From NCBI GenBank assembly GCA_965242535.1, contig OZ251458.1, positions 2,790,001-2,854,000 of the forward strand: a stretch of 64,000 nt of DNA, given 5' to 3'. The position numbers and the translations under genes are program-made. The notes beneath the pieces are model-generated. The model was not told where the DNA came from. It saw only the letters and a list, made by a program, of their open reading frames with translations, and searched no databases. Source of the stretch: VXRD01 sp965242535 (GTDB lineage: Bacteria > Latescibacterota > UBA2968). Shown one piece after another: positions 43,425 to 52,335 of this stretch; within the stretch, counting starts at the first letter, position 1; every line of letters starts with the position of its first letter.

Positions 43425-45650
43425 TCAAAAATTAAAATTGATCCCCAGCGTGGGCACGATGGGCAGCATCCTGACCACCTCTGGCTCGGTCTCGTCGAAA
43501 AGCACAAACCACTCATTGCGCCGATTGAACACATTGAACGCCTGAACGTAAATTTCCGCATTCGCGCCAAATGCGCGGAACTTTCGCTTCACGCTCAAAT
43601 CCAACCGCTGATAGGGCAACAAGCGACCGCTGTTGCGATCCGCGGGCAGGGCCAGGTCTTCGACTTGCAGGGGAAACCCGGGCGAGCGCAAGAGATAGCG
43701 CGCAGACGCGGGGGTAAACGCCTGCCCCGTGCCGTAGATGTAATTTGCCCCAAACGACCACTTGCCCACGCGGTACTGCATCACAAAAGACACATCGTGG
43801 CGGCGGTCGTATTTGGGCGGAAACGCCTTGCCCTGGTTGAGTTCGGCAAAGGTGCGCCGCGTCCAGCCCAAGGTATAGCCGATCCACCCGGTCAACCGCC
43901 CGGTGCGCCGTTGCAGAAAAACCTCGATGCCGGTCGCGTACCCCGTCCCACCGGTCACAAAAACCTCCTCAGACGTCGTGGCATCGCTGTCTGCGGCGAC
44001 GCGATTGTCCAGCACCACCAGATTCGCCAGATCCGTGTAATAGGCTTCCACCGTGGCCTGATAGCGTTCGGACGGCTCCCACTCGACGCCCGCGACGCCT
44101 TGCCAGGATCGGCCGGGATTCACGGTCTCATCCAGCGGCACCCAAAAATCCCCTCCGCTAAATGCCTCGGTGGTCACCAGTTGCAAATACTGGTGAAACG
44201 CGCCACCGGCGGCCTTCCACCGATAGTCGCCCGCGCGATAGCTCATGGACAGCCGCGGCTCGACCTGAATGCGGTCGCCTTCGCTGAAGTAATTGCCGCG
44301 CACGCCCAACCGGATATCGGTCACCGTGCCCGGCTGATAGTGGTCTTGCACATAGAGCGACAGCAAATTGGGTTTTTCGCGCAGGTCGAGTTGATCGTCC
44401 CGGTTAAATTCCTGTACGAACTCAAAATCGTAACGCGTCGCCAACGCGCCCACGCTGATGGCGTGATCGTGCGATGCAAACCAATCGAGGTCTGCCTTGA
44501 GCGTGTAATCGCGGATGCTGTTAAAAAACAAAATCCGCGTATCGAGGACATCAAAATCGGTTTTGCTGAAGTAATGGCTGCTCGCCGCGACAAAATTGCC
44601 GAACAGCGCGGGCGAAAATACGTGCGTGTACTTGCCCAAAAAAGCCGTATTGCCCCATCGAATGCCGAAAAAAGCATCGGCGTCGATGTCAAAGGTCAAA
44701 TCGTCTCGGCCAAAATAGCCGCTGATTTGCAGCTTGTCATTGTCCGAAAAATCCCGATTGAGCTTGGCGTTCAAATCGTAAAAATAGTACGCGGGCACAG
44801 ACGTATCTTCGTTGCGGATCAAAGACAAAATCGGGTCGATGTACGTGCGCCTGCCCGACACCATCCACGACCCCTTGTCGATCGGGCCTTCGAGGGTCAA
44901 CCGCGCCGCGATGATGCTCACCCCGCCGCTGGCCTCAAAGCCCTTGCGGTTGCCATCCTTGTTGTGGACGTCGAGCACCGCGCCCAAACGGCCGCCGTAT
45001 TGCGCCGGGTACGCCCCTTTGTGCAAACTCATATCCCGAATGGCATCGGGGTTAAACGTGGAAAAAAATCCAAATGCGTGGGACGGGTTGTAAAGCGGCA
45101 TTTGATCCAAGAGAATTAGGGTTTGATCCGGCCCGCCGCCGCGGATGTAAAGCCCGGAACTGATGTCGGACGCGGCCTGAATGCCGGGCAGGAGGTGGAG
45201 CGTCCGCAAAATATCCGTCTCGCCGATGGACGGCATCTCGCGGATTTGCGCGGTCTCGATTTCGACAAACCCCGGCTGAATGCGCTGTTCCGTCTCCTCG
45301 CGCTTGGCCTCCACCACGATCTCTTGCACCGCGATGGGTTCGGGTTGGAGTTGCACGTCGAGCCGCCGCGTTTCGCCTGCGCGCAACCTCAGCGTATCCC
45401 GAAAACCGATGTACCCGATGTAGGAGATGGTCAAGACGTATTCCGTCTCCGCGGGGATGCCTTGAATGGCGTAGTACCCATCGACATTGCTCAACGCGCC
45501 GATGGGGTCGCCCGGTCCCTTTAGCACCACACTCGCATAAGGCAGGGACTCGCCATTGCTTTGATCCGCGACGAACCCGCTCAAGGTCGCGGCCCAAACG
45601 GACTGCGGCACCATTGCCAGCAGCGCCAAAACCTTCAAATAACGCTTCAC
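43425..45650 (-). CDS. TonB-dependent receptor with carboxypeptidase-like N-terminal domain
   Basis: A 741-residue outer-membrane receptor starting with GTG (AAAGGAG upstream) and a signal peptide ending SVWA. Residues ~22-105 form the carboxypeptidase-D regulatory-like domain (SGFVADQSNGESLPYASVVL). The plug follows (IREMPSIGETDILRTLHLLP, SSGLYIRGGGPDQTLILLD), then a barrel ending in the aromatic VPTLGINFNF required for assembly. It takes up a large or scarce ligand with TonB energy. A small lipoprotein gene lies 11 bp upstream; the DUF4249 lipoprotein and DUF6785-type membrane protein genes follow. Confidence 0.92.
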   Translation of the reverse strand: MKRYLKVLALLAMVPQSVWAATLSGFVADQSNGESLPYASVVLKGPGDPIGALSNVDGYYAIQGIPAETEYVLTISYIGYIGFRDTLRLRAGETRRLDVQLQPEPIAVQEIVVEAKREETEQRIQPGFVEIETAQIREMPSIGETDILRTLHLLPGIQAASDISSGLYIRGGGPDQTLILLDQMPLYNPSHAFGFFSTFNPDAIRDMSLHKGAYPAQYGGRLGAVLDVHNKDGNRKGFEASGGVSIIAARLTLEGPIDKGSWMVSGRRTYIDPILSLIRNEDTSVPAYYFYDLNAKLNRDFSDNDKLQISGYFGRDDLTFDIDADAFFGIRWGNTAFLGKYTHVFSPALFGNFVAASSHYFSKTDFDVLDTRILFFNSIRDYTLKADLDWFASHDHAISVGALATRYDFEFVQEFNRDDQLDLREKPNLLSLYVQDHYQPGTVTDIRLGVRGNYFSEGDRIQVEPRLSMSYRAGDYRWKAAGGAFHQYLQLVTTEAFSGGDFWVPLDETVNPGRSWQGVAGVEWEPSERYQATVEAYYTDLANLVVLDNRVAADSDATTSEEVFVTGGTGYATGIEVFLQRRTGRLTGWIGYTLGWTRRTFAELNQGKAFPPKYDRRHDVSFVMQYRVGKWSFGANYIYGTGQAFTPASARYLLRSPGFPLQVEDLALPADRNSGRLLPYQRLDLSVKRKFRAFGANAEIYVQAFNVFNRRNEWFVLFDETEPEVVRMLPIVPTLGINFNF

Positions 45651-45661
45651 GCTACGCTCCT

Positions 45662-46096
45662 TTAACTCGTTCCGCTGCCCGCAACGGCCCGTGCGCGATC
45701 TTGAATGCGCCTGAGAATCGACTGCATCCGGTTCCTATCGCTATTTGAAAGCCCGTCATTGCGCCAGGGATCCTCGCCGTCTTTTTTCTGTTTGGTCATC
45801 TGCACATTGACCTGATACGATTGAAAATTGATCACCACCGAGATGCGCGTGCGCCGCGAGATATTCAAAAACGCCTGGCTGGCAAAACTCGACTCATCGC
45901 GCCAATCCGTCGTGACCAATCCCGCGACGTGATCGGACGTCGCGATGGTATAACCCTCTTCGGTCAAAATGGCCACGGTGGCATTGACAAAGGCTCCGGG
46001 CCCGATCTTTTCAACGGCCCCCGTAAGCGTGGTCGGATCGACCACATCGCAACCCATTGCCAAGCCCACCAACATCAAAATCACAACGCGCTTCAT
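45662..46096 (-). CDS. small lipoprotein, unknown function
   Basis: 144 residues with a lipoprotein signal (MKRVVILMLVGLAMGC, cysteine 16). GGAGGG precedes two adjacent ATGs, of which the second (46096) has better spacing. The mature part contains AVEKIGPGAFVNATVAILTE and ISRRTRISVVINFQSYQVNV with a basic C-terminus (SILRRIQDRARAVAG). I recognise no family; a small envelope adaptor of the receptor downstream is possible. It is the first gene of a minus-strand cluster with the TonB receptor 11 bp downstream. Confidence 0.72.
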   Translation of the reverse strand: MKRVVILMLVGLAMGCDVVDPTTLTGAVEKIGPGAFVNATVAILTEEGYTIATSDHVAGLVTTDWRDESSFASQAFLNISRRTRISVVINFQSYQVNVQMTKQKKDGEDPWRNDGLSNSDRNRMQSILRRIQDRARAVAGSGTS

Positions 46097-46299
46097 CATG
46101 ACCCTCCTGCTAAGAGTTTCAAATTTTCCCGAAAACGCCATCCTCCCCGCGCTGCAAATCGCAATTCCCGTGCCAAGGGATCTCATCGCGCACCCAAAAA
46201 TCATAAGATCATCATTTTTAACATGTTACCAAATTTCACTCGCCACCTGCTTCCCATCCGTAAATGTAGCAAAAATTCACACTGTGCGTCAAAAACACA

Positions 46300-46500
46300 A
46301 AGGCGGGGAGACGGGAGACGGGAGACGGGAGACGGGAGAAGCAATCGCAATCGTAGGGACAGGCCCCCGTGCCTGTCCGAAGATACAAGAGGGGAGACGG
46401 GAGACGGGAGACGGGAGAGGCAAAAGGCAGAGGTCAGTAGTCAGGCCGCGTAAGGCCGCGTAAGGCCGCGTAAGGGCGTAAAATTTTACGCCCTTACAGA
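46300..46500. repeat. GGGAGAC repeats, one hairpin, GTAAGGCCGC direct repeats and the 28-bp palindrome
   Basis: GGGAGAC heptamers run at about 46305-46337 and 46387-46420, on either side of one short hairpin (46351-46380). Then come three copies of GTAAGGCCGC-like 10-mers (46443-46470) leading into the perfect palindrome at 46470-46497 (half-site GTAAGGGCGTAAAA). The rest of 46097-46299 shows nothing I can name. Confidence 0.75.
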
Positions 46501-46520
46501 GCAGAGAGTCAGAGGTTATC

Positions 46521-46983
46521 GTAGGGACAGGCCCCCGTGCCATTTGTACCAACTAATTCATTATTTGCTGTTCCACCGTCCTTCAGAGAAGCCATCGCAA
46601 CCCGTGCGATCCAAAAATCCATCAACGAAAGCCATCGGGCACAGCGCGCAAGTCCATTTCGCAACCAACATCCATTTTGCAACCCACTTTGCAGGCTGGT
46701 GCATGTCGTTCTGTTACAAAAGCGCTTTGCGCTGTGCTAGCCCCTCGGCGCATGAGAGCGGCATTTTTGAACTGCTGGGGCAGTTGTACCCCGCTCGCCT
46801 ACTTTTTTTTGCTGTTGAAAAAAAGTAGGTCGCCGAAGGCATAGAAAGCAACAAATGATGCTGAAGGACCAAACGCTTTAGACAAGCGAGCCACGTCGGT
46901 GCGGGTTGGTGCGTGTCAAAATTGAGAATAACTTAATTTACAGAGTAATTAGTTGGTACAGATGGCACGGGGCCTATCCCTAC
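46521..46983 (+). mobile_element. copy 3 of the ~400-bp element, the most complete, with ~40-bp inverted ends
   Basis: The left end begins GTAGGGACAGGCCCCCGTGC and continues CATTTGTACCAACTAATT; the inverse of the right end begins GTAGGGATAGGCC and continues CCGTGCCATCTGTACCAACT and AATT. Thus about 38 bp match at the two ends with a few differences. The outer part of each end is half of the hairpin repeat found alone elsewhere in the window. Stems 1 (GGCACAGCGC/GCGCTGTGCT) and 2 (CCTACTTTTTTT/AAAAAAAGTAGG) are present. No gene lies inside. No target duplication is obvious. Confidence 0.75.
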
Positions 46984-47024
46984 GGATGATGGGGGTTGGG
47001 TAGTTCGCTTTCGTCGACCACGGA

Positions 47025-47645
47025 CTACGGGTTGCTCCCCAAATGCCCGTTCCCGCGGGTGCGGCGTTTGACTTCGCGCATGGTAACGAGCGATTTTTCG
47101 AGGGCATTGGACGCGGTTGCGAGGCGTTGGTTGGGCGAGGTGTTTTCCAAAAGGGCTTGCTGTTCGCGGAGGGAAAAGGTCAGATTGGCGGCTAGAAGAT
47201 AAGAAAATTCACCCGGATCCATCTCGGGCATTTGGGGCGATAGCCAGCCCGTCGAGAGTTTTAGGGCTTCGGCATAGAGCGATTGGGCGCGATTTTCCAA
47301 TGCGAGGTCGACATCTTCGTCCTCATCTTCCACATCTTCCACAAAGGCCGAGAGATAGGAGTGAATCTCGTATTGTTGCATCACGCGAAAACGGCGCGTC
47401 CCCTCGATCAAAATGTTCATGCGGCCATCGGAAAACCGATTGAGCACGCCGACGACACGCGCCGCGCATCCGATGTCCTCAAAATCGTCGTCCGCGCCGC
47501 ACACGATCCCAAACTCGGTATCGCCATCTAGGCATTCGCCGATCATCTGTTTGTATCGCTCCTCAAAAATGTGCAGGGGAACGCGGCGATAGGGCAGCAA
47601 CACCATGTCGAGCGGAAAGAGGGGGAGTTCGGTTGGAAGTGCCAT
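47025..47645 (-). CDS. LON substrate-binding-domain protein
   Basis: A 206-residue protein that consists only of the N-terminal domain of Lon: ELPLFPLDMVLLPYRRVPLH, then IFEERYKQMIGECL and LIEGTRRFRVMQQ. It lacks the AAA+ and protease domains found in the full Lon at 3613-6018. Such stand-alone proteins are widespread, with a PUA-like fold that probably binds protein substrates or regulates proteolysis. The ribosome binding site is weak. The LysR-type regulator gene is 11 bp upstream on the same strand, so the two may be transcribed together. Confidence 0.88.
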   Translation of the reverse strand: MALPTELPLFPLDMVLLPYRRVPLHIFEERYKQMIGECLDGDTEFGIVCGADDDFEDIGCAARVVGVLNRFSDGRMNILIEGTRRFRVMQQYEIHSYLSAFVEDVEDEDEDVDLALENRAQSLYAEALKLSTGWLSPQMPEMDPGEFSYLLAANLTFSLREQQALLENTSPNQRLATASNALEKSLVTMREVKRRTRGNGHLGSNP

Positions 47646-47656
47646 AGAAAAACCGA

Positions 47657-48553
47657 TCAGGTGTCGGATGTTTGAACGCCGTTCAAGAGAATGTCGAGCA
47701 GCTTTTGGGTCGCCATAGACAAACTGCGGCCTTTGCGATAGAGGATGCCCAAGGACCGGTCAAAATCCCGATCCGCGAAATGCAGGCACGCGAGGGTCTT
47801 GCGTTTGACCTCTTGTTCTACGGCATTGAGCGGCACGATCGAAATGCCGATATCGACTTCGACCGCGTGTTTGATGGTGGCGATGTGGTTGAGTTCCATC
47901 GCGACGTTGGGATGCACGTCGTGCTTTTTGAAGAACTCATCGATGGCGTGCCGCGTTGGGGTTTCGGGGGTGAAGAGAACGAGCGGGTATTTGTCGAGTT
48001 CTTTTGGGGCAATGGCGTTGCGCGAGGCCAATTTGCGGTCGGGATGCGCGATCACGACCATCTGGTCGTGCGTGAATGGGATCACTTCCACATCGGGCAG
48101 GGTGCGCGGATAGGGCACGATGCCCAAATCCGCTCCGCCATTGCCCACGTCTTCGTAAATTGCCTGCACTTGATCGTATTGCAAGCGGAAATTGACCCGG
48201 GGATAGGCTTTGAGGTAGGTTTTGAGATAGGGCGCGAGTTCGAGCATGCCCACGCTGTAAATGGAAGCCAAGCGCACAGTGCCCGAAACGACCCCGTCCA
48301 TCGCTTGGATGCGGTGTCCCATTTCCTCGTAGTGTTTGACGATTTCGCGGGCATAGCGGTAGAAAATCTCGCCCTCTGCGGTGAGGGTCAAACGCCGTTT
48401 TGCGCGCTCGACGAGCTGTGCGCCCTGGCGGCTTTCAATGCTTTTGAGTTGCTGGCTGACAGCGGACTGGGTAACGGAATTGAGAACGGCGGTTTTGGAA
48501 AAACTCTGCGTATCGATCAAGTCGCAGAAAACCTTCAAACTCGTGATCAGCAC
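47657..48553 (-). CDS. LysR-family transcriptional regulator
   Basis: A 298-residue regulator starting with GTG after AGGAGAGG. The N-terminal winged helix-turn-helix is SLKVFCDLIDTQSFSKTAVL with VTQSAVSQQLKSIESRQGAQ; the C-terminal periplasmic-binding-like effector domain follows (SGTVRLASIYSVGMLELAPY, ADLGIVPYPRTLPDVEVIPF). It resembles CysB/CysL/CbbR-type members in overall layout, but the effector cannot be inferred. It is divergent from accD with about 280 bp between; that interval may hold its operator, and no inverted T-N11-A site was clear to me. Confidence 0.92.
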   Translation of the reverse strand: MLITSLKVFCDLIDTQSFSKTAVLNSVTQSAVSQQLKSIESRQGAQLVERAKRRLTLTAEGEIFYRYAREIVKHYEEMGHRIQAMDGVVSGTVRLASIYSVGMLELAPYLKTYLKAYPRVNFRLQYDQVQAIYEDVGNGGADLGIVPYPRTLPDVEVIPFTHDQMVVIAHPDRKLASRNAIAPKELDKYPLVLFTPETPTRHAIDEFFKKHDVHPNVAMELNHIATIKHAVEVDIGISIVPLNAVEQEVKRKTLACLHFADRDFDRSLGILYRKGRSLSMATQKLLDILLNGVQTSDT

Positions 48554-48778
48554 GGAAACCTCTCCTGTTAAAGTATAAGCGGATGTGAATTTCGAGGAAA
48601 AATCTATAAGAGAGTTGAAATTACGTCAACAAAAAAACGGGAATGGGTGACGCTACTCCCTTGCTGAATCAGAGGGTGGCTCTCTAAAAGCAACCCCCCA
48701 TTTCCCGTCATTCCTTTTGTGCCTTTGAACGGGCTATCGCCAGTTGTACCCCGCTCGTGGCTCATCCCAGATTTGCCC

Positions 48779-48807
48779 TTGAAAAAAACGCCAGAACATT
48801 CTATACT
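48779..48807 (+). promoter_or_regulatory. sigma70-type promoter for accD
   Basis: TTGAAA (48779-48784), a 17-base spacer and TATACT (48802-48807) form a near-consensus promoter. The accD start lies 28 bases after the -10 element, and GGAGG precedes it. Confidence 0.7.
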
Positions 48808-48834
48808 AATCCATTCGCCATGTGGAGGCCATCG

Positions 48835-49713
48835 ATGAATTGGTTTAACAAACTCAAATCCGGCATTCGCACGCTCGTGCAACGGCGCAGCATGCCCGAG
48901 CGCGTTTGGCTCAAGTGCGAGCGGTGCGAGCAGATCATTTACCGCAAGCAGTTGGAGCAAAACACGGGGATTTGCCCGCATTGCAAGCACCACGTCCGCA
49001 TCTCCAGCGCGGATTACATCGCCGCTGTGCTCGACGAGGGTTCGTTTGAGGAAATCGGCCGCGAGGTCAAATCGGCCGATCCGCTCGCATTTGTCGATCT
49101 GAAGCCCTACCCGGATCGGCTCAAGGAATACCGCAAGCGCACGCGCATGGATGCCGCCGTGCAGGTAGGCACGGGCGCGATTGACGGGATGGGCGTGGGC
49201 ATTGCCGTGCATGAAATCGGGTTTATCGGCGGGTCACTCGGTTCGGCGGAGGGCGAGCGGATATGCAGGGTGATCGACCGGTGCATGCGCGATCACTTGC
49301 CCTTGATCATCGTGTCCCGATCCGGCGGCGCGCGCATGCAAGAGAGCATTTTGTCCCTGATGCAGATGGCGAAGGTCAATGCCGCCTTGTCGCAATTTTC
49401 CGCCCAGGGCCTGCTGTTTATCTCGGTGATGACCGATCCGACAACCGCAGGCGTGGCCGCGAGCTATGCGTCGATCGGCGATGTCAATATCGCCGAGCCA
49501 AACGCGCTGATCGGATTTACGGGGCCGCGCATCACCGGGTCGTCCGTCAGTGCCGCCGAGATGGAAGCCCTTCGCCAAGCCCAACGCGCCGAACAAGTCC
49601 TCGAACACGGATTCGTGGATATGATCGTGCCGCGCAACAAAATGAAAGCCACCTTGTCGCAACTGATCGCGATGCTGGCACCGGAGAAAACAACTGCGGA
49701 TGAACGCGGATGA
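48835..49713 (+). CDS. accD: acetyl-CoA carboxylase carboxyltransferase subunit beta
   Basis: A 292-residue AccD; GGAGG precedes the ATG at 48835. The zinc ribbon is CERCEQII...GICPHCKHHVRIS near residues 28-50. The carboxyltransferase core follows: GTGAIDGMGVGIAVHEIGFI, VSRSGGARMQESILSLMQMA and GFTGPRITGSSVSAAEMEAL. With AccA it transfers CO2 from carboxybiotin to acetyl-CoA to make malonyl-CoA for fatty acids. accA is not in the window. The gene has its own promoter and lies 37 bp before aroQ. Confidence 0.96.
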   Translation: MNWFNKLKSGIRTLVQRRSMPERVWLKCERCEQIIYRKQLEQNTGICPHCKHHVRISSADYIAAVLDEGSFEEIGREVKSADPLAFVDLKPYPDRLKEYRKRTRMDAAVQVGTGAIDGMGVGIAVHEIGFIGGSLGSAEGERICRVIDRCMRDHLPLIIVSRSGGARMQESILSLMQMAKVNAALSQFSAQGLLFISVMTDPTTAGVAASYASIGDVNIAEPNALIGFTGPRITGSSVSAAEMEALRQAQRAEQVLEHGFVDMIVPRNKMKATLSQLIAMLAPEKTTADERG

Positions 49714-49750
49714 ACGCAAATGCGCCCGGCCAAAAGACCCGAGGTCACCC

Positions 49751-50197
49751 ATGAAAATTCTCGTTTTACAAGGCCCCAACATCAACATGCTGGGCAGGCG
49801 AAAAGCCGAGCATTACGGCAGCGTGACGATGGGCGAAATCCACGCGCTTCTCGAACAAAAGGCGGAGGAATTGGGTTGCGAGATCGCGTGTTTCCAATCG
49901 AATCATGAAGGCGCGCTCGTCGAAAAAGTGCAGGAGATGCGCGATGCCGCAGATGGCGTGCTCATCAATCCCGCGGGCCTGACCACGACGAGCGTATCCC
50001 TGCGAGACGCGCTCGAAGACGCCGCGTTGCCGCTCGTCGAGATTCACCTGTCCAATATCCACGCGCGAGAATTGTGGCGGAGGCATTCTCTGTTTTCGGA
50101 AATTGCCATCGGCATCATCGCGGGCTTTCGGTGGCGCGGCTATGTGGCGGGACTCGAGATGTTGGTGAGCATGTTGCGCGAGCTATCGGAAGGGTGA
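49751..50197 (+). CDS. aroQ: type II 3-dehydroquinate dehydratase
   Basis: A 148-residue type II enzyme of the shikimate pathway (3-dehydroquinate to 3-dehydroshikimate). GAGGT precedes the ATG at 49751. Motifs are VLQGPNINMLGRRKAEHYGS (catalytic tyrosine in HYGS), FQSNHEGALVEKVQ, INPAGLTTTSVSLRDALED and VEIHLSNIHARELWRRHS. The usual first motif has N-L-N-L-L-G; here it is N-I-N-M-L-G, a conservative variant. It is co-oriented with accD and converges with the NadD-like gene. Confidence 0.95.
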   Translation: MKILVLQGPNINMLGRRKAEHYGSVTMGEIHALLEQKAEELGCEIACFQSNHEGALVEKVQEMRDAADGVLINPAGLTTTSVSLRDALEDAALPLVEIHLSNIHARELWRRHSLFSEIAIGIIAGFRWRGYVAGLEMLVSMLRELSEG

Positions 50198-50233
50198 TCG
50201 GCATCGGCATACGCGATTCATCTCGCCTATGAC

Positions 50234-50986
50234 CTAAATCTCACGCCCCGAGCTATGGCGCGTTTTTTTGTAAAGGCCGAATGTCTCGATGAATTGGGCA
50301 ACCGATTGGGGTACGAGGTCGGCGATAGACGCGCCTTTTGCAATGCGGTCGCGCACCGATGTGGAAGAGATGTCGCCAAAGGAGGGGGGCAGTTGGAGGG
50401 GGTGGACGCGGGCCGCAAACGGCGCGCATTCCGGACGCGCCATAAACCGCTGAAAAGCATCTCGGTCAAACGGGGCGCGGTTGGCAGATACGACGTGGCA
50501 CAGGGAAAACAAGGCGTGGAGTTCGGCGGACATATCCGCGTAATAGCGCGGGTCAAAAATGCGGATCAAGGTGTCGTGCCCAACGAGAAAGCAGCACTGG
50601 GCATCGGATGGAAAATGCGGCCTTAGCGCGCTCGCCTTGTCGATAAATCGCGCATGGCTGCATCCCGCAACCGACAAACAGAGGTCGTCGACCGCATCCG
50701 CGTAACGCGCCATCATGGCGAGACGCTGGCCCAAATCGGCTCCAAACAGGGCTTTATCGACATTGGCTTTGGCGAGCAGGAGCACAATTTCATCAAAGCC
50801 AAACGCGGCGTGGGCATAGCGCACGAGGGCCTCGTGGGCGAGCGTGAGCGGATTGAAGGACGCATCGAGCACCCCGATGCGGTTGCACGGCTGCGCGGTT
50901 TGAACCCGTTGCACAAATCGCACTACGGGTTCCCCATTCGGGTCGAGATCATCCATCAGGGCGCGGTAGGTGTCGAATGTATTCAT
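50234..50986 (-). CDS. nicotinate-nucleotide adenylyltransferase-like nucleotidyltransferase
   Basis: 250 residues. The nucleotidyltransferase motif is RIGVLDASFNPLTLAHEALV, a variant of G-x-F-D-P-x-H-x-G-H; it keeps the second histidine (LAHEAL) but has T where the first is expected. The C-terminal ISSTSVRDRI is the S-S-T-x-x-R motif of NadD. It may therefore adenylylate nicotinate mononucleotide in NAD synthesis, or act on a related substrate, and it is somewhat longer than typical NadD (about 200). No ribosome binding site is evident. It converges with aroQ. Confidence 0.75.
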   Translation of the reverse strand: MNTFDTYRALMDDLDPNGEPVVRFVQRVQTAQPCNRIGVLDASFNPLTLAHEALVRYAHAAFGFDEIVLLLAKANVDKALFGADLGQRLAMMARYADAVDDLCLSVAGCSHARFIDKASALRPHFPSDAQCCFLVGHDTLIRIFDPRYYADMSAELHALFSLCHVVSANRAPFDRDAFQRFMARPECAPFAARVHPLQLPPSFGDISSTSVRDRIAKGASIADLVPQSVAQFIETFGLYKKTRHSSGREI

Positions 50987-51177
50987 CGCCAGGGAAATTT
51001 ACGCTTGAGACGAGAGAGGCGCAAGCGGGGAGACGGGAGAATGCGTGGCCCGTGCAAAGATAGAGGCAAAAGACGAGGCATCTGCGTTCTCAGGCGTTCA
51101 TCTCCACTTATGCTACATTGCACGCTACATTTTTATATTGGCTAACCGCTAACCGCTATTTTCATAGGAGGCAACAC

Positions 51178-52041
51178 ATGCATGTGGGTATGCGAATCCC
51201 GCCGATGGGGCGGGAGATGGGATTGGAAGGCATCATTCAATGGGCCGCAGACAATGGTTTGGGGGCGATCGATCTGCCCGAAGTCGATGCTGAAATTCGC
51301 GCGTTGTGCGACGAGGTGGAGATCGGCATTGGCAGCGTGGATTGGGGCGCGGGTGGCGGCGTGTTGAGCAAAGATGAGCGCGTGCGAAGCGAAGCCGTGG
51401 CCGCGATGAAGCAACGCATCCGCGCAGTTGGCGCGCACGGTTCTGGCGTGATTTTTCTGTGTCTTTCGCCCGACGACCGGTTGCAGAAGCGCGCCGAGAC
51501 GTTTGAGGTGTTCAAACAGAGCTATCCCGAGATCGTGAAAGAGGCGGAAGAGCGCGATGTGTTTCTCGCCATTGAACCCTGGCCCGGCCCACCGCCCGCG
51601 TATCCCAATTTGGGGTGTACGCCCGAAACCCTGCGCGCTGTTTTTGAAGTTGTTCCATCGCCCAATTTGGGAATGTGTTACGACCCATCGCACTTTGCGC
51701 GCATCGGCGTGGATTACAAGCGCGTGCTGATCGAGTTTGGCGACCGGGTGCGGCATGTGCATGCCAAAGATACCGAACTCTTGGCGGATGGGCTGTACGA
51801 GTTTGGATGCTTGGGCCAATCGTTTGGGCAACGCTACGGGCACGGCGAAGGCTGGTGGCGCTATTGCATTCCCGGCTGGGGCGTGGTGGATTGGAAATGG
51901 GTGGTTGCGCGTCTGGAGGAAATCGGCTATGACGGCCCCCTGTCCATCGAATTAGAAGACCACCGCTACAGCGGCAGTGCCGAAAAGAACGCGGCGGGCA
52001 TCTTGTCCGCCAAACGCTATCTCGAAGCGATTTTGGAATAA
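51178..52041 (+). CDS. sugar phosphate isomerase/epimerase (xylose-isomerase-like TIM barrel)
   Basis: A 287-residue AP-endonuclease-2/xylose-isomerase-like barrel. AGGAGG precedes the ATG at 51178. Metal-binding acidic and histidine residues are recognisable in VFLAIEPWPG (E), MCYDPSHFARIG (D, H), VRHVHAKDTEL (H) and GPLSIELEDHRYSG (E). Such enzymes interconvert keto sugars or inositol derivatives; the substrate is not known. Upstream, GCTAACC is repeated in tandem (about 51140-51156), and a hairpin terminator follows the gene. No sugar transporter is adjacent. Confidence 0.88.
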   Translation: MHVGMRIPPMGREMGLEGIIQWAADNGLGAIDLPEVDAEIRALCDEVEIGIGSVDWGAGGGVLSKDERVRSEAVAAMKQRIRAVGAHGSGVIFLCLSPDDRLQKRAETFEVFKQSYPEIVKEAEERDVFLAIEPWPGPPPAYPNLGCTPETLRAVFEVVPSPNLGMCYDPSHFARIGVDYKRVLIEFGDRVRHVHAKDTELLADGLYEFGCLGQSFGQRYGHGEGWWRYCIPGWGVVDWKWVVARLEEIGYDGPLSIELEDHRYSGSAEKNAAGILSAKRYLEAILE

Positions 52042-52072
52042 CGGCGGACGCATCATCGCCACGCAAAACCAA

Positions 52073-52106
52073 AACCCCGGCGTCATCAAAAGATGATACC
52101 GGGGTT
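52073..52106. terminator. probable bidirectional terminator between the isomerase and sucD
   Basis: AACCCCGG and CCGGGGTT pair with an inner TCATC/GATGA stem and an AAAA loop. On the minus strand the stem is followed by TTGGTTTTG, so it would end sucD transcription; on the plus strand no T run follows. Confidence 0.5.
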
Positions 52107-52109
52107 CTC

Positions 52110-52325
52110 GCTGTCTGGGATCGCGGATTAAACGGATTGCGCGGATTGCGCGGATTACCCCCCACAACCCTCCCGCCGCTGTGTGCTTTGTACGACATGC
52201 GCCATCCAATCCACCTCCGCCTTTTGTCTCCTTGCCGCCATCATCCGTAGGGACAGGCCCCCGTGCCTGTCCGCATCGCAAGGCACCTGTCTGGATCGCG
52301 GATTAAACGGATTACGCGGATGAGC
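52110..52325. repeat. two CGCGGATTA-type repeats and one hairpin repeat
   Basis: GGATCGCGGATTAAACGGAT occurs at about 52119 and again at about 52295, each followed by more GCGGATTA units. A short hairpin of the GGACAGGC family lies between (52249-52275). No gene is supported in 52042-52335. Confidence 0.7.
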
Positions 52326-52335
52326 GAGGAACGCA

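Noticed and set aside
46538..46828. Short ORFs within the ~400-bp elements (also at 31125, 31163, 61074)
   Set aside because: Reading frames differ between copies and contain frame-breaking changes, so coding is not conserved whereas the stems are.
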